Source: Solirubrobacter ginsenosidimutans (lineage in GTDB: Bacteria > Actinomycetota > Thermoleophilia > Solirubrobacterales > Solirubrobacteraceae). From it: DNA of 64,000 nucleotides. The position numbers were made by a program, and so were the translations under genes. The DNA lies in contig NZ_JAPDOD010000003.1 of NCBI RefSeq assembly GCF_027587205.1, positions 186,001 through 250,000 on the forward strand, read 5' to 3'. This document shows positions 17,731-26,411 of this stretch, one piece after another; within the stretch, counting starts at the first letter, position 1; every line of letters begins with the position of its first letter. The notes beneath the pieces were generated by a model that saw only the letters and a list, made by a program, of their open reading frames with translations, searched no databases and was not told where the DNA came from.

Positions 17731-19671
17731 ATGGCCGATCCCGTGCTGGGAGAGCTGCAGCTGCTGGCGGACTTCCGCGCCGAGCACGAGCGCGAGCGGC
17801 GCCTGACGCCGAAGGACAAGCACCGGATCGTCGCGACCGCCAGGACACTGCTGGCGGACTACTACGTGCACCTGCCGATGAAGCGCGCGCTGCACGGCAT
17901 CGACCCGCTGCAGGCGCTGCGGATCCTCGACGACCGCTGCGAGCCGCTGACCGACCGCGCGTTCCATGACGAGATGCTGGCGATCTTCGCCGACCTCCAG
18001 GACCGGCACACGATCTACTGGGTGCCCGAGCCCTACCGGGATCTGGCGGCTGCGCTGCCGTTCCGGGTCCAGTGCATCGACCGCGCCGCGGAGACGCCGC
18101 GCTACCTCGTGACCGTGCTCACCGAGGCGTGGGTGGAGGACGAGCAGCACACCGGGGTGCCGTTCGTGCCCGGGGTCGAGATCACCGGCTGGAACGGGAT
18201 GGCGGCGGACCGGGCGGTGCGCCTGAACGCGCGCTGGCAGGCCGGCACCCACGAGGACGCGCGGCTCGCCCGCGGCGTCGCCCGGCTGACCGACCGTGCG
18301 CTGACGTTCTCGCCGCTGCCCGACGAGGACTGGGTGATCGTCGACTACCGCGACGCGGACGGCGGTCCCGGCTCGATCCGCCTGCGCTGGCGGGTCTACC
18401 GGCCGCCCGAGGCGCCGGGGAGCACGGACCGCCGCGACACCCGCGGGCGCGCGCCGGTGACGCTCGGCGTGGACCGCCACGGCGAGGCCGTCCGGCGCGC
18501 GCAGAAGACCCGCTTCTATCCCGAGGCGATGGCGCGCGAGCGCGGTGCGCGAACCGACCTGCGCGTACCGGTCGAGTCGAGCTTCCCGGACAACCTCGAC
18601 TTCCGCTTGATCAACCGCGGCGACCGCCGCTACGGCCACCTGCGGCTGTACTCCTTCGAGGTCGAAGCCGAGACCGAGTTCGTCTACGAGGTCCGCCGGC
18701 TGCTGACGCGGGCGCGGCCGGACGCGGGGCTGATCATCGACGTGCGCGGCAACCCGGGCGGGCGGATCGCGGCCGCCGAGCGGCTGCTGCAGCTCTTCAC
18801 CCCGAGCCGGGTCCACCCCGCCGGGGTCCAGTTCCTGACGACCGCGGGGACGCAGAAGCTCGCGCGGAGGCCGGAGTTCTCCGAGTGGAAGCCGTCGCTG
18901 GAGCGTTCCTCGCGTACCGGCGAGGACCTGTCGGACGCGCTCCCGCTCGAGCCCGGTCACGACCGGGCGTGCAACGCGATCGGCCAGGTCTACCACGGGC
19001 CGGTCGTGCTGGTCATGGACGCGCTCTCCTACAGCGCGACGGATGGCTTCGCCGCCGGGTTCCAGGATCACGGCCTCGGTCCGGTGATCGGCGTCGACCG
19101 CTCGACCGGCGGTGGTGGCGGCAACGCCTGGAACCTCTCGGCGATCGAGCACCTGGCGGGCCACGCGTTCGCGCTGCCGCTGGACGTGACGTTCGACATC
19201 GCGCTGCGGCGCAACGTGCGCGTCGGGGCGCGCAGCGGCACGCCGATCGAGGAGCTCGGCGTCACCCGCGACCTCGAGTACCAGCTGACGCGCGACGACG
19301 TGCTCGGCGACAACCACGATCTCGTCGCCTTCGCGATCGACACGCTCGCCCAACGGCCGTCCTATCGGCTCGACGTCACGCTGACCTTTGAGGACGGCAC
19401 CGTCGCGCTCGATCTCGACTCCGCCGGGCTGGACAGCCTCGACGTCTACCTCGACGGCCGGCCGGCGCTGATCCGCGCGCCGCTCACCGACGGCCCCAAC
19501 CCGCTCGACCTGCCCGCCGACCCCGGCGCCAGCCACCTGCTCGAGCTCTATGGCTACGCGGGGATCGACCTCGTCGCGGCCCGGCGCGAGCGGTTCGGAA
19601 CCGGCCGGGCCACCGCGGTCGGCGTGCGGATCACGCCCGTGAGCACCATGACCCCCACGACGAAGAGGTGA
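17731..19671 (+). CDS. S41-family (tail-specific protease-like) peptidase, cytoplasmic
   Basis: 646 aa with no signal peptide. The S41 core is visible as the strand-loop LRLYSFEVEAE, the LIIDVRGNPGG motif and the nucleophile region VMDALSYSATDGFAAGF, followed by GVDRSTGGGGGN. An N-terminal helical segment of about 250 residues and a C-terminal beta segment are not assigned. S41 enzymes cut proteins at the C-terminal tail; a cytoplasmic form of this size resembles tricorn-core-like or unassigned relatives. It overlaps the next small gene by 4 nt, so the two are probably made together. Confidence 0.82.
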   Translation: MADPVLGELQLLADFRAEHERERRLTPKDKHRIVATARTLLADYYVHLPMKRALHGIDPLQALRILDDRCEPLTDRAFHDEMLAIFADLQDRHTIYWVPEPYRDLAAALPFRVQCIDRAAETPRYLVTVLTEAWVEDEQHTGVPFVPGVEITGWNGMAADRAVRLNARWQAGTHEDARLARGVARLTDRALTFSPLPDEDWVIVDYRDADGGPGSIRLRWRVYRPPEAPGSTDRRDTRGRAPVTLGVDRHGEAVRRAQKTRFYPEAMARERGARTDLRVPVESSFPDNLDFRLINRGDRRYGHLRLYSFEVEAETEFVYEVRRLLTRARPDAGLIIDVRGNPGGRIAAAERLLQLFTPSRVHPAGVQFLTTAGTQKLARRPEFSEWKPSLERSSRTGEDLSDALPLEPGHDRACNAIGQVYHGPVVLVMDALSYSATDGFAAGFQDHGLGPVIGVDRSTGGGGGNAWNLSAIEHLAGHAFALPLDVTFDIALRRNVRVGARSGTPIEELGVTRDLEYQLTRDDVLGDNHDLVAFAIDTLAQRPSYRLDVTLTFEDGTVALDLDSAGLDSLDVYLDGRPALIRAPLTDGPNPLDLPADPGASHLLELYGYAGIDLVAARRERFGTGRATAVGVRITPVSTMTPTTKR

Positions 19672-19919
19672 GTGAGGACGTGCCGAAGGACAAGCAGCCC
19701 TGGGACGGATACGAGAGCCAGTCGGCGGACGAGATCATCGACCGGCTGGTCGACCTGCGCAACGAGGCGCGCACGCTGCTGGACAAGATCGACGAGGTCA
19801 AGACCTACGAGGACGAGCACACCCAGCGCGACGAGATCATGGGCCGCGCCGACGACCTCAAGGAGTCGATCGACAAGTGGACCAGCAAGTGGACGAGCAA
19901 GTGGGCGGCGAAGAACTAG
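19668..19919 (+). CDS. Small acidic helical protein of unknown function
   Basis: 83 aa starting at GTG 19668, overlapping the S41 peptidase stop. The sequence is highly charged and helical (EIIDRLVDLRNEARTLLDKI), with a C-terminal repeat of KWTSKWTSKW. It has no membrane segment or metal motif. Translational coupling to the peptidase suggests an adaptor or substrate role, but nothing in the sequence proves it. Its stop overlaps that of the convergent kinase gene. Confidence 0.75.
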   Translation: MSEDVPKDKQPWDGYESQSADEIIDRLVDLRNEARTLLDKIDEVKTYEDEHTQRDEIMGRADDLKESIDKWTSKWTSKWAAKN

Positions 19920-22900
19920 GGGAGCCGCGCTTCGAGGCCGAGTCGCGCGCTGAGCTCCAGCGCCTCGTGGCGTAGCGCCTCCGATGGCCCGGAGTGCGGG
20001 AGCGCGCGGGCGTGGTCGAGGATCGTGTGCGCGACGAGCGGCTCGGCGCCCCAGGCGCGGTGCAGCGCGAGCGCGCGCTCGAACCACGCCGTCGCCTGCT
20101 CGGGCTCGCCGCACACCGCGGCGAGCTTGCCGAGCGAGCGCGCCGCGGCGCCCCACGCCGCCCACCCGCGCTCCGTGATCACGTTGACCTCCGCGTAGGG
20201 CTCAAGCAAGGCGTAGAGCCGTGTCGCGTGGCGGGCGTCGCCGACCGCCGCGGCGGCCTCGGCGAGCAGGAAGAGGCGGCTCAGCCAGTCCTCGTCGGGC
20301 TGCAGGCCACGCGGGCCGGGGCCCATCGCGGCGTCGAGGGCGCGGCGGGCGGCGTCGGCGCGGCCCAGGTCGGCCTCCAGCGAGGCGGCCATGGCGAGCC
20401 AGACGGGCAGCGTGGCGAAGCGCTCGGCGTAGTCGCGAAGCTGTGCGGCGGGGGCGTCCTGCGGCCGTCCGCGCATCCGCGCGAGCGCGAGCCGCTGCAC
20501 CGCGTACTCCTGGCCCGAGTCCGATTCGAGCCGGCTGATCAGCGCGAACGCGCGGTCCGCCAGCCGCTCCGCCTCGTCCAGCGACCCGCTGAACGTGTCC
20601 AGCGTCCCCTTGATCACGAGGTCGAACCAGGTGTAGAACGGGCGGCCAAGTCGCTCCGCCAGCAGCTCGAACTCGGCCAGCTCGGCGTGGGCATCGACCA
20701 TCCGGCCGACCGCGAACGCGTCCAGCAGGCGGACGACTCGGGTCCACAGCGCCGCGACGCTCGGGCGCCCGGAGCCGGCGAGCAGGAGCGATTCCTCCGC
20801 GCGCCGCCGCCGCGTCTCGCGCCGCTCGGCGCCCCAGTGCACGAACAGGCTGCGCGTGACCAGCACCGCGAGCACGTCACGGTCGTCCAGGCGCCGGGCC
20901 ATCGCGATCCCGTCGTCGATCAGCTGCTCGCGCTCCGGCTGCCGGCCGGCTGGCAGGCGCGAGGCCAGATGGCCGAGCACGGTCGCCCGCAGCGCGCTGT
21001 CGCCGGCCGGGAGGCGCTCGAGCGTCTCCTCGAGCAGGCTCGAGACCGTCTCGGGCGAACCGCCGTACTCCTGCCATTCCGAGTGGCCGACGGCGGCTTC
21101 GGCGAAGGCGTCGGGATCGTCGAGCCGGCGCGCCTCGGCGGCGGCCCAGATGTAGATCCGGCGGCCGGCGGCCGCGTCGCCCTGCGACGTGACGGCGTCG
21201 GCGAGCGCGAGCAGCAGGTCGAACCGCTCGCGCGCGTGGGCGCTCTCCCGCAGCCCGAGTGCGGTCAGCGCGCGTTCGTAGTGGCGGGCCGCCTGCGGGT
21301 AGGCGTGCAAGCGGGTGGCGGCCTCCGCCGCCAGCCGGGAGTAGTGAACGGCGCGTTCGGCCTCCTCGTCGCCGAGCTCGGCGGCGGCGACGAAGTGCAG
21401 CGCGAGCGCCTCGACGTCGTCGATCCGGCCTTCGCGCGGGTGGCGCTCCAGCGCGCGGCCCACCGCCGCGTGCAGCAGCGCCTGGCGCGACTCGGGCAGG
21501 TCGGCGGCGACCGCGTCGCGGATGATCGCGTGGGCGAAGCGCCAGGTCCGCGGGCGGCCGGAGGCGGGGGTGACGAGGTGGGTCGCGCGGGCGGTCTCGA
21601 GCGCGTCGTAGATGGCCATGCGCGAGGCCTCGGCGGTCGCGGCGAGCACGTCCAGCTCGAACTCGGCGCCCTGTACCGCGGCGGCCTCGAGCGTGCGGCG
21701 CACGTCGGGGGAGAGGCGATCGAGGCGGCGCCCGACGACCTGGCGCACGCGCGTCGGCAGCGACGCACCGATGTCGGCGTCGTCGAGGCGGCCCTCCGAG
21801 CGCAGCATCCGGACGATCTCGGCGACGAAGAACGGGTTGCCGCCGGTGTGGCGGGCGAGCGCCCCGGCGAGCGGCGGCGAGCGGACGCCGGCGGTGCGCT
21901 CGATGAACTCGCCGATCTCCGGCTCGCCCAGGCCGCGCAGCTCGAGGCCGACGTGATGGACGTCGGCGACGACGTCGGCCACCTCGCGCAGCGGGTCGCC
22001 GGGGCCGATCGCGCCGTCGCGGTAGGTGACCACCAGCAGGATGCGCGCCGACGAGATCCGCCGGGCGAGATGACAGAGCAGGCGAACCGAGAGCGGATCC
22101 GCCCATTGGAAGTCCTCGTGGACGAGCGCCAGCGCGCGGCGGGCAGAGGCGGCCTCGAACACCGAAAGGATCGCTTCGAACGTACGGAAGCGCGCTTCTT
22201 CGGGATCGGCGGGTTGCTCAGCCGCCTCCTGGCCGTCGATCAGCGCGGCGACTTCGGGCGGGAGCGGAGGCGTGCGGCGCACGATCGTGGGCAGCGAGCG
22301 CAGCAGTTGCCGCCACGGCCAGTAGGCGGGTGCGCCGGTCTCCTCTGGGCAGGCGAAGGACAGCACGGCGGCGCCGGCCGCCTCGGCCTCCGCCGCCAGC
22401 TCACGCGCGATCCGCGTCTTGCCGATGCCCGGCTCGCCCGTGATCGCGACCATCCGCCCGCGGCCGGCGAGGGCGCCGGCGAGCGCGTCGCGCCCGCGCG
22501 CCAGCTCCTCGGCGCGGCCCACGAACCCGGCGGTCGTGTGGGCGGGTGCGGGCGGCAGCTCCATCGTGCCGAGAAGCGCCTTGCGCACCGCTTCGGCCGA
22601 CTCCGGGCGATCGGCGGCGCGCTTGCTCAGCAGCCCCAGGATCAGCCGCTCGAGCACGGCCGGCACGCGTACGTTCAGGCGCGAGGGGGGCGGCGGCGCG
22701 TCGTGGCGGTGGCGCTCGACGATCTCGGCGGCGCTCGAGCCCGTGAACGGCCGCTCGCCGCAGACCAGCTCGTACAGCGTCACGCCGAGCGAGTACAGGT
22801 CGCTGCGGGCGTCGACGGCGGCGCCGAGCGCCTGCTCGGGTGAGACGTAGAGCGCGGTGCCGACGAGCATCCCCTCGGTCGTGTCGCCCGGGTGCTCGAG

Positions 22901-23410
22901 GCTGCGGGCGATACCGAAGTCGCCCAGGGCCGCCCGGCGCTCGCCGGTGAGCCACACGTTGCTCGGCTTGACGTCGCGATGGACGATCCCGGCGGCGTGA
23001 GCGTGCGCGAGGCCGGACGCGACCTCGGCGGCGATCCGCACCGCCTCGGCGATCTCGAGCCGGCCGTCGGGCGCGGCCGCGAGGTGCTCGTCGAGCGAGC
23101 CGCCCTCGAAGTAGGGCGTGACGATGAACGGCGTGCCGTCGGCCTCGCCGATGTCGTGGATCGTCACGACGTTCGGATGCACGCCGAGCTGCGCCATCAG
23201 GCGGGCCTCGTCCAGGAAGCGCCCGCTCGCGAGATCGGTGCCCGGGACCAGCGCCAGCGCCACCTGGCGCGGCAGCACCTGGTCCTCAGCGAGATACACG
23301 ATCTTGCTCGACCCTTGGCCGAGCCGTCGCAGGAGCCGGTAGCGACCGGCGACCAGCTCGGTCGCCGGAGCGCGGTCGTCCTGGGTTTCGGAGCCGGGGT
23401 GATCCGCCAC
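19916..23410 (-). CDS. Giant Ser/Thr kinase-AAA ATPase-TPR protein
   Basis: 1164 aa from GTG 23410. Residues about 25-280 form a protein kinase domain: glycine loop LGQGSSKIV, HRDVKPSN, DFGIARS and VSPEQAL are present. The VAxK lysine is not; the segment reads QVALALVPG. A STAND-like AAA domain follows (GRAEELARG, Walker A GEPGIGKT, Walker B ALALVHEDFQWAD). About 600 residues of TPR-like helices complete it, and there is no LuxR-type HTH at the end. Such fusions sense signals through the TPR part and couple them to phosphorylation. Its partner is not identified; the nearby FHA protein is a candidate. Confidence 0.88.
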   Translation of the reverse strand: MADHPGSETQDDRAPATELVAGRYRLLRRLGQGSSKIVYLAEDQVLPRQVALALVPGTDLASGRFLDEARLMAQLGVHPNVVTIHDIGEADGTPFIVTPYFEGGSLDEHLAAAPDGRLEIAEAVRIAAEVASGLAHAHAAGIVHRDVKPSNVWLTGERRAALGDFGIARSLEHPGDTTEGMLVGTALYVSPEQALGAAVDARSDLYSLGVTLYELVCGERPFTGSSAAEIVERHRHDAPPPPSRLNVRVPAVLERLILGLLSKRAADRPESAEAVRKALLGTMELPPAPAHTTAGFVGRAEELARGRDALAGALAGRGRMVAITGEPGIGKTRIARELAAEAEAAGAAVLSFACPEETGAPAYWPWRQLLRSLPTIVRRTPPLPPEVAALIDGQEAAEQPADPEEARFRTFEAILSVFEAASARRALALVHEDFQWADPLSVRLLCHLARRISSARILLVVTYRDGAIGPGDPLREVADVVADVHHVGLELRGLGEPEIGEFIERTAGVRSPPLAGALARHTGGNPFFVAEIVRMLRSEGRLDDADIGASLPTRVRQVVGRRLDRLSPDVRRTLEAAAVQGAEFELDVLAATAEASRMAIYDALETARATHLVTPASGRPRTWRFAHAIIRDAVAADLPESRQALLHAAVGRALERHPREGRIDDVEALALHFVAAAELGDEEAERAVHYSRLAAEAATRLHAYPQAARHYERALTALGLRESAHARERFDLLLALADAVTSQGDAAAGRRIYIWAAAEARRLDDPDAFAEAAVGHSEWQEYGGSPETVSSLLEETLERLPAGDSALRATVLGHLASRLPAGRQPEREQLIDDGIAMARRLDDRDVLAVLVTRSLFVHWGAERRETRRRRAEESLLLAGSGRPSVAALWTRVVRLLDAFAVGRMVDAHAELAEFELLAERLGRPFYTWFDLVIKGTLDTFSGSLDEAERLADRAFALISRLESDSGQEYAVQRLALARMRGRPQDAPAAQLRDYAERFATLPVWLAMAASLEADLGRADAARRALDAAMGPGPRGLQPDEDWLSRLFLLAEAAAAVGDARHATRLYALLEPYAEVNVITERGWAAWGAAARSLGKLAAVCGEPEQATAWFERALALHRAWGAEPLVAHTILDHARALPHSGPSEALRHEALELSARLGLEARLP

Positions 23411-23616
23411 CTGCGGCGCATCATGACGGCTCGCAGGGCGCGCAGCCTAACCCCTCCCCAGCACCTCGTCCACCTCGCCTCTGGTGGAATGCCTCAACTG
23501 CCGGTTCGCCCGGCGCCGGGCATTGTCCGCTGGATGACAATCCCCGGTGGGTGTGTCTGGTTCGACGACGCGTCGTTCGTCGCCCTCGACAGAACCCAGC
23601 AACCAGGAGGTCGATC

Positions 23617-24180
23617 ATGCGCAGGATCGTTGTCACCGAATTCATCTCCCTCGACGGCGTCATCGAGGACCCGGGCGGATCCGAGGGCACCAAGCACGGC
23701 GGCTGGAGCTTCAAGTTCCAGGACCCCGAGGGCTTCAAGTTCAAGCTCCAGGAGCTCAAGGACCACGACGCGCAGCTGCTCGGCCGCACGACGTACGAGG
23801 GCTTCGCCGAGGCGTGGCCGGGCCGGGACGACGAGATGGGCTTCGCGGAGAAGATGAACGCGATGCCCAAGTACGTCGTCTCGTCGACGCTGAAGGACCC
23901 GACGTGGAACAACACGACGGTGATCTCGTTCGACGACGTCGCCGGCCTGCGCGAGCAGGAGACGGGCGGCGACATCCTCGTCCACGGCAGCCCCTCGCTC
24001 GTCCGGGGCCTGCTGGCGCGCGGGCTGATCGACGAGCTGCGGCTGATGCTGTTCCCCGTCGTGCTCGGCTCCGGCAAGCGGCTGTTCGGCGAGCAGGACG
24101 ACATGGCGGCGCTCAAGCTCGCGGACTCGAAGGTCCTCGACACGGGCACGCTGATCCTCACCTACCTGCCGCTGCGCTAA
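23617..24180 (+). CDS. Dihydrofolate reductase family (RibD C-terminal domain) protein
   Basis: 187 aa from ATG 23617, preceded by a strong SD (aggagg, 6 nt away). It opens RRIVVTEFISLDGVIEDPGG, the standard N-terminus of this family, and shows the NADPH-binding HGSPSLVRGLLARGLIDEL region and the ending FPVVLGSGKRLF. Members reduce pyrimidine, folate or other substrates; many are uncharacterised. Its stop overlaps that of the convergent phosphofructokinase gene by 3 nt. Confidence 0.9.
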   Translation: MRRIVVTEFISLDGVIEDPGGSEGTKHGGWSFKFQDPEGFKFKLQELKDHDAQLLGRTTYEGFAEAWPGRDDEMGFAEKMNAMPKYVVSSTLKDPTWNNTTVISFDDVAGLREQETGGDILVHGSPSLVRGLLARGLIDELRLMLFPVVLGSGKRLFGEQDDMAALKLADSKVLDTGTLILTYLPLR

Positions 24181-25523
24181 GCGACCTTCAGCTGCGCGGG
24201 ACGCGGGCCCCAGCGGGCGGGCTGGCCGGTCGACTCCAGCACCGAGAGCCAGAGGTCCCCGTGTGGATCGACCGTGTTGCGCGAGCTGATCGCCAGGCTG
24301 ATCGGGATGTGGACGAAGCGCCCGTGCCAGCGCCCGACCACGACCTCCGTCCGGCCGGCCATCGCCGCGTGCACCGCGGCGTGGGCCAGCCGGACGCAGT
24401 AGACGCTGTCGTACGGGTTCGCGGGAACGCTGCGGATCACGTAGCTCGGATCGAGGAGCTTGAGATTGAGCTCGGTGCCGTGCGCGGCGAAGTCGTCGGT
24501 GATCCGCTGGTGCAGGTGGCGCTGGATGTCCCCGAAGCGGGCGTTGCCGGACGCGTCGGTGGCGCCCGCTTCGACCACCATGTGCTCCTGGCCGGCGCCC
24601 TCGGCGACGACGATCACCGCGTGGCCGTGGGTGGCGACCTTGCGTCGTAGGTGGACGAGGAAGCCGTCCTCGCCGTCGAGCGTGAACGGCACCTCCGGGA
24701 TCAGCACGTAGTCGGCGTCGTTCTTGGCGAGCGCGGCGTAGCAGGCGATGAAGCCCGAGTGGCGCCCCATCAACTTGACGAGGCCGACGCCGCCTGGCGC
24801 CGAACGGGCCTCGATGTGGGCGGCGCGGATCGACTCCGTCGCGCGCGAGAACGCGGTGCGGAAGCCGAAGCTGTGATCGATGTACGGAATGTCGTTGTCG
24901 ATCGTCTTCGGCACTCCGACGATCGCGATCCGCAGGCGCCGGCGGGCGATCACGTCGGCGATCCGCTGCGCGCCGTGCAGCGAGCCGTCGCCGCCGATCA
25001 CGAACAGGATGTTCACGCCGAGCTGCTCGAGGCAGTCGACGATCTCGTCCGGGTCCTGCTGGCCGCGTGAGCTGCCGAGGATGGTCCCGCCGTCCTCGTT
25101 GATGTCGTCGACGACGGCCTCGTCGAGGTCCATCACGGGATAGCCGTAGCGGGCGATGAAGCCCTGGTAGCCGTTGCGGAACCCGACGATCCGGCGCACG
25201 CCGTAGTGGCGCGTGAGCTCCATCACGAGGCCGCGGATGACGTTGTTCAGCCCCGGGCAGAGCCCGCCGCACGTGACGATCCCGACGCGGGTCTTGGATG
25301 GATCGAAGAAGATCTTGCGCCGCGGGCCACCGGCCTCGAAGCCGGGCAGGTCCGCGATCCCGCCGCCGCGCGCGGCGACCATCGCCGCCGTGTCGTCGAT
25401 CAGCACGCGGTCGCTCGCGTCCACCCAGTGGTGGGAGCTGCGCCGGAAATACAGCAGCTCGGTCAGGGGCGAGTCGTGCCGGCAGTCGCCGAGGCCTGTG
25501 ACGGTCGTGTCGATGCGCTGCAT
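24177..25523 (-). CDS. pfkA: 6-phosphofructokinase, ATP-type by active-site glycine
   Basis: 448 aa, longer than E. coli PfkA (320 aa) and like the long 'clade X' or plant/trypanosome enzymes. CGGLCPGLNNVI, GGDGS, PKTIDNDI and MGRHSGFIA are all visible. The residue after GGD is Gly, which favours ATP; the Lys in PKTIDND is shared with PPi enzymes and long ATP enzymes. It phosphorylates fructose-6-phosphate in glycolysis. An N-terminal extension of about 75 residues (YFRRSSHHWVDASDRVLIDD) is also typical of the long group. ATG 25523 starts it, 66 bp from the divergent lytic transglycosylase gene. Confidence 0.92.
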   Translation of the reverse strand: MQRIDTTVTGLGDCRHDSPLTELLYFRRSSHHWVDASDRVLIDDTAAMVAARGGGIADLPGFEAGGPRRKIFFDPSKTRVGIVTCGGLCPGLNNVIRGLVMELTRHYGVRRIVGFRNGYQGFIARYGYPVMDLDEAVVDDINEDGGTILGSSRGQQDPDEIVDCLEQLGVNILFVIGGDGSLHGAQRIADVIARRRLRIAIVGVPKTIDNDIPYIDHSFGFRTAFSRATESIRAAHIEARSAPGGVGLVKLMGRHSGFIACYAALAKNDADYVLIPEVPFTLDGEDGFLVHLRRKVATHGHAVIVVAEGAGQEHMVVEAGATDASGNARFGDIQRHLHQRITDDFAAHGTELNLKLLDPSYVIRSVPANPYDSVYCVRLAHAAVHAAMAGRTEVVVGRWHGRFVHIPISLAISSRNTVDPHGDLWLSVLESTGQPARWGPRPAQLKVA

Positions 25524-25589
25524 GTTGCGGGTCCCGTCGCCCGCTGTGATTGGCCCGGCCGTCCAACCCGCTCGTTAGGGTTGGGCGCC

Positions 25590-26411
25590 ATGTGGTGGCT
25601 CCTGGCCGTCCTGCTGGTGGCGGTCACGGCGACCGGTGGCGACTCCCGCACGCTGCGCGACGACCCGCCGCCGGCGGCGAACGCCCCGCTGGCGCGCGAG
25701 CCCGCCGCTCTGGCCGAGGCCTTTACGACGACCACCCGCCGGTTGCGCGCGTCCGGCTGGGACGGCAGCGGCGCGGTGCCGGACGACGTCACGCTCCTCG
25801 CCCTCCACCACCAGCGCATCCTGCGGCTGCTGGCGCAGCGGCGGGCACTCGGCGACGCGACGCTGGCGAAGCTGCCTGACGACGTGCGCGGGGAGGCCCG
25901 CGACACCGTGGCCGCGCGGCGCGCGCTGGACGCGATCCCGCGTGGGAAGCCACCGCGGGTGCGCGTCGCCGCGGCCGCGCCGGCGTCCGAGCTGCGCGCG
26001 GCGTATGACGCGGCGCAGCGGCGCTTCGGCGTCGACTGGTCGGTGCTGGCGGCGGTGAACTTCGTCGAGTCGGCGTTCGGGCGGGTGCGCAGCGCGAGCG
26101 AGGCGGGTGCGCGCGGCCCGATGCAGTTCCTGCCGGCGACGTGGCGCGAGTACGGATTGGGCGGCGACATCGACGACCCGCGCGACGCGATCCTCGCTGC
26201 GGCGAATTACTTGCATCGCGCGGGCGCGTCGGAGAGTCTCGACCGTGCGTTGTACGCCTACAACCACTCGAGCCGGTACGTGCGCGCGGTGCGCCGGCTC
26301 GCCGCGCGCATGCGAGCCGACCAGCGCGCCTTCCTGACGTATTACGCGTGGCAGGTCTTCGTGCGCACGCCGGGCGGCGGGGCGCGCCGGATCACGGGGC
26401 CTGGGCGATGA
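25590..26411 (+). CDS. Secreted lytic transglycosylase (SLT domain)
   Basis: 273 aa. A signal peptide (MWWLLAVLLVAVTATGG) is followed by a helical region and then a SLT-type domain: FGVDWSVLAAVNFVESAFG holds the catalytic Glu, and GPMQFLPATWREYG and ALYAYNHSSRYV are the family signatures. These enzymes cleave peptidoglycan to 1,6-anhydro sugars during wall turnover. ATG 25590 gives the signal peptide; the upstream open frame is a shadow. It overlaps the cyclase gene by 4 nt (ATGA), so the two are likely co-translated. Confidence 0.9.
   Translation: MWWLLAVLLVAVTATGGDSRTLRDDPPPAANAPLAREPAALAEAFTTTTRRLRASGWDGSGAVPDDVTLLALHHQRILRLLAQRRALGDATLAKLPDDVRGEARDTVAARRALDAIPRGKPPRVRVAAAAPASELRAAYDAAQRRFGVDWSVLAAVNFVESAFGRVRSASEAGARGPMQFLPATWREYGLGGDIDDPRDAILAAANYLHRAGASESLDRALYAYNHSSRYVRAVRRLAARMRADQRAFLTYYAWQVFVRTPGGGARRITGPGR

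Noticed and set aside
19994..22843. A 949-aa plus-strand frame opposite the kinase-AAA gene
   Set aside because: Shadow frame: low-complexity Arg/Gly composition, no domain, while the minus strand has a full kinase and AAA domain.
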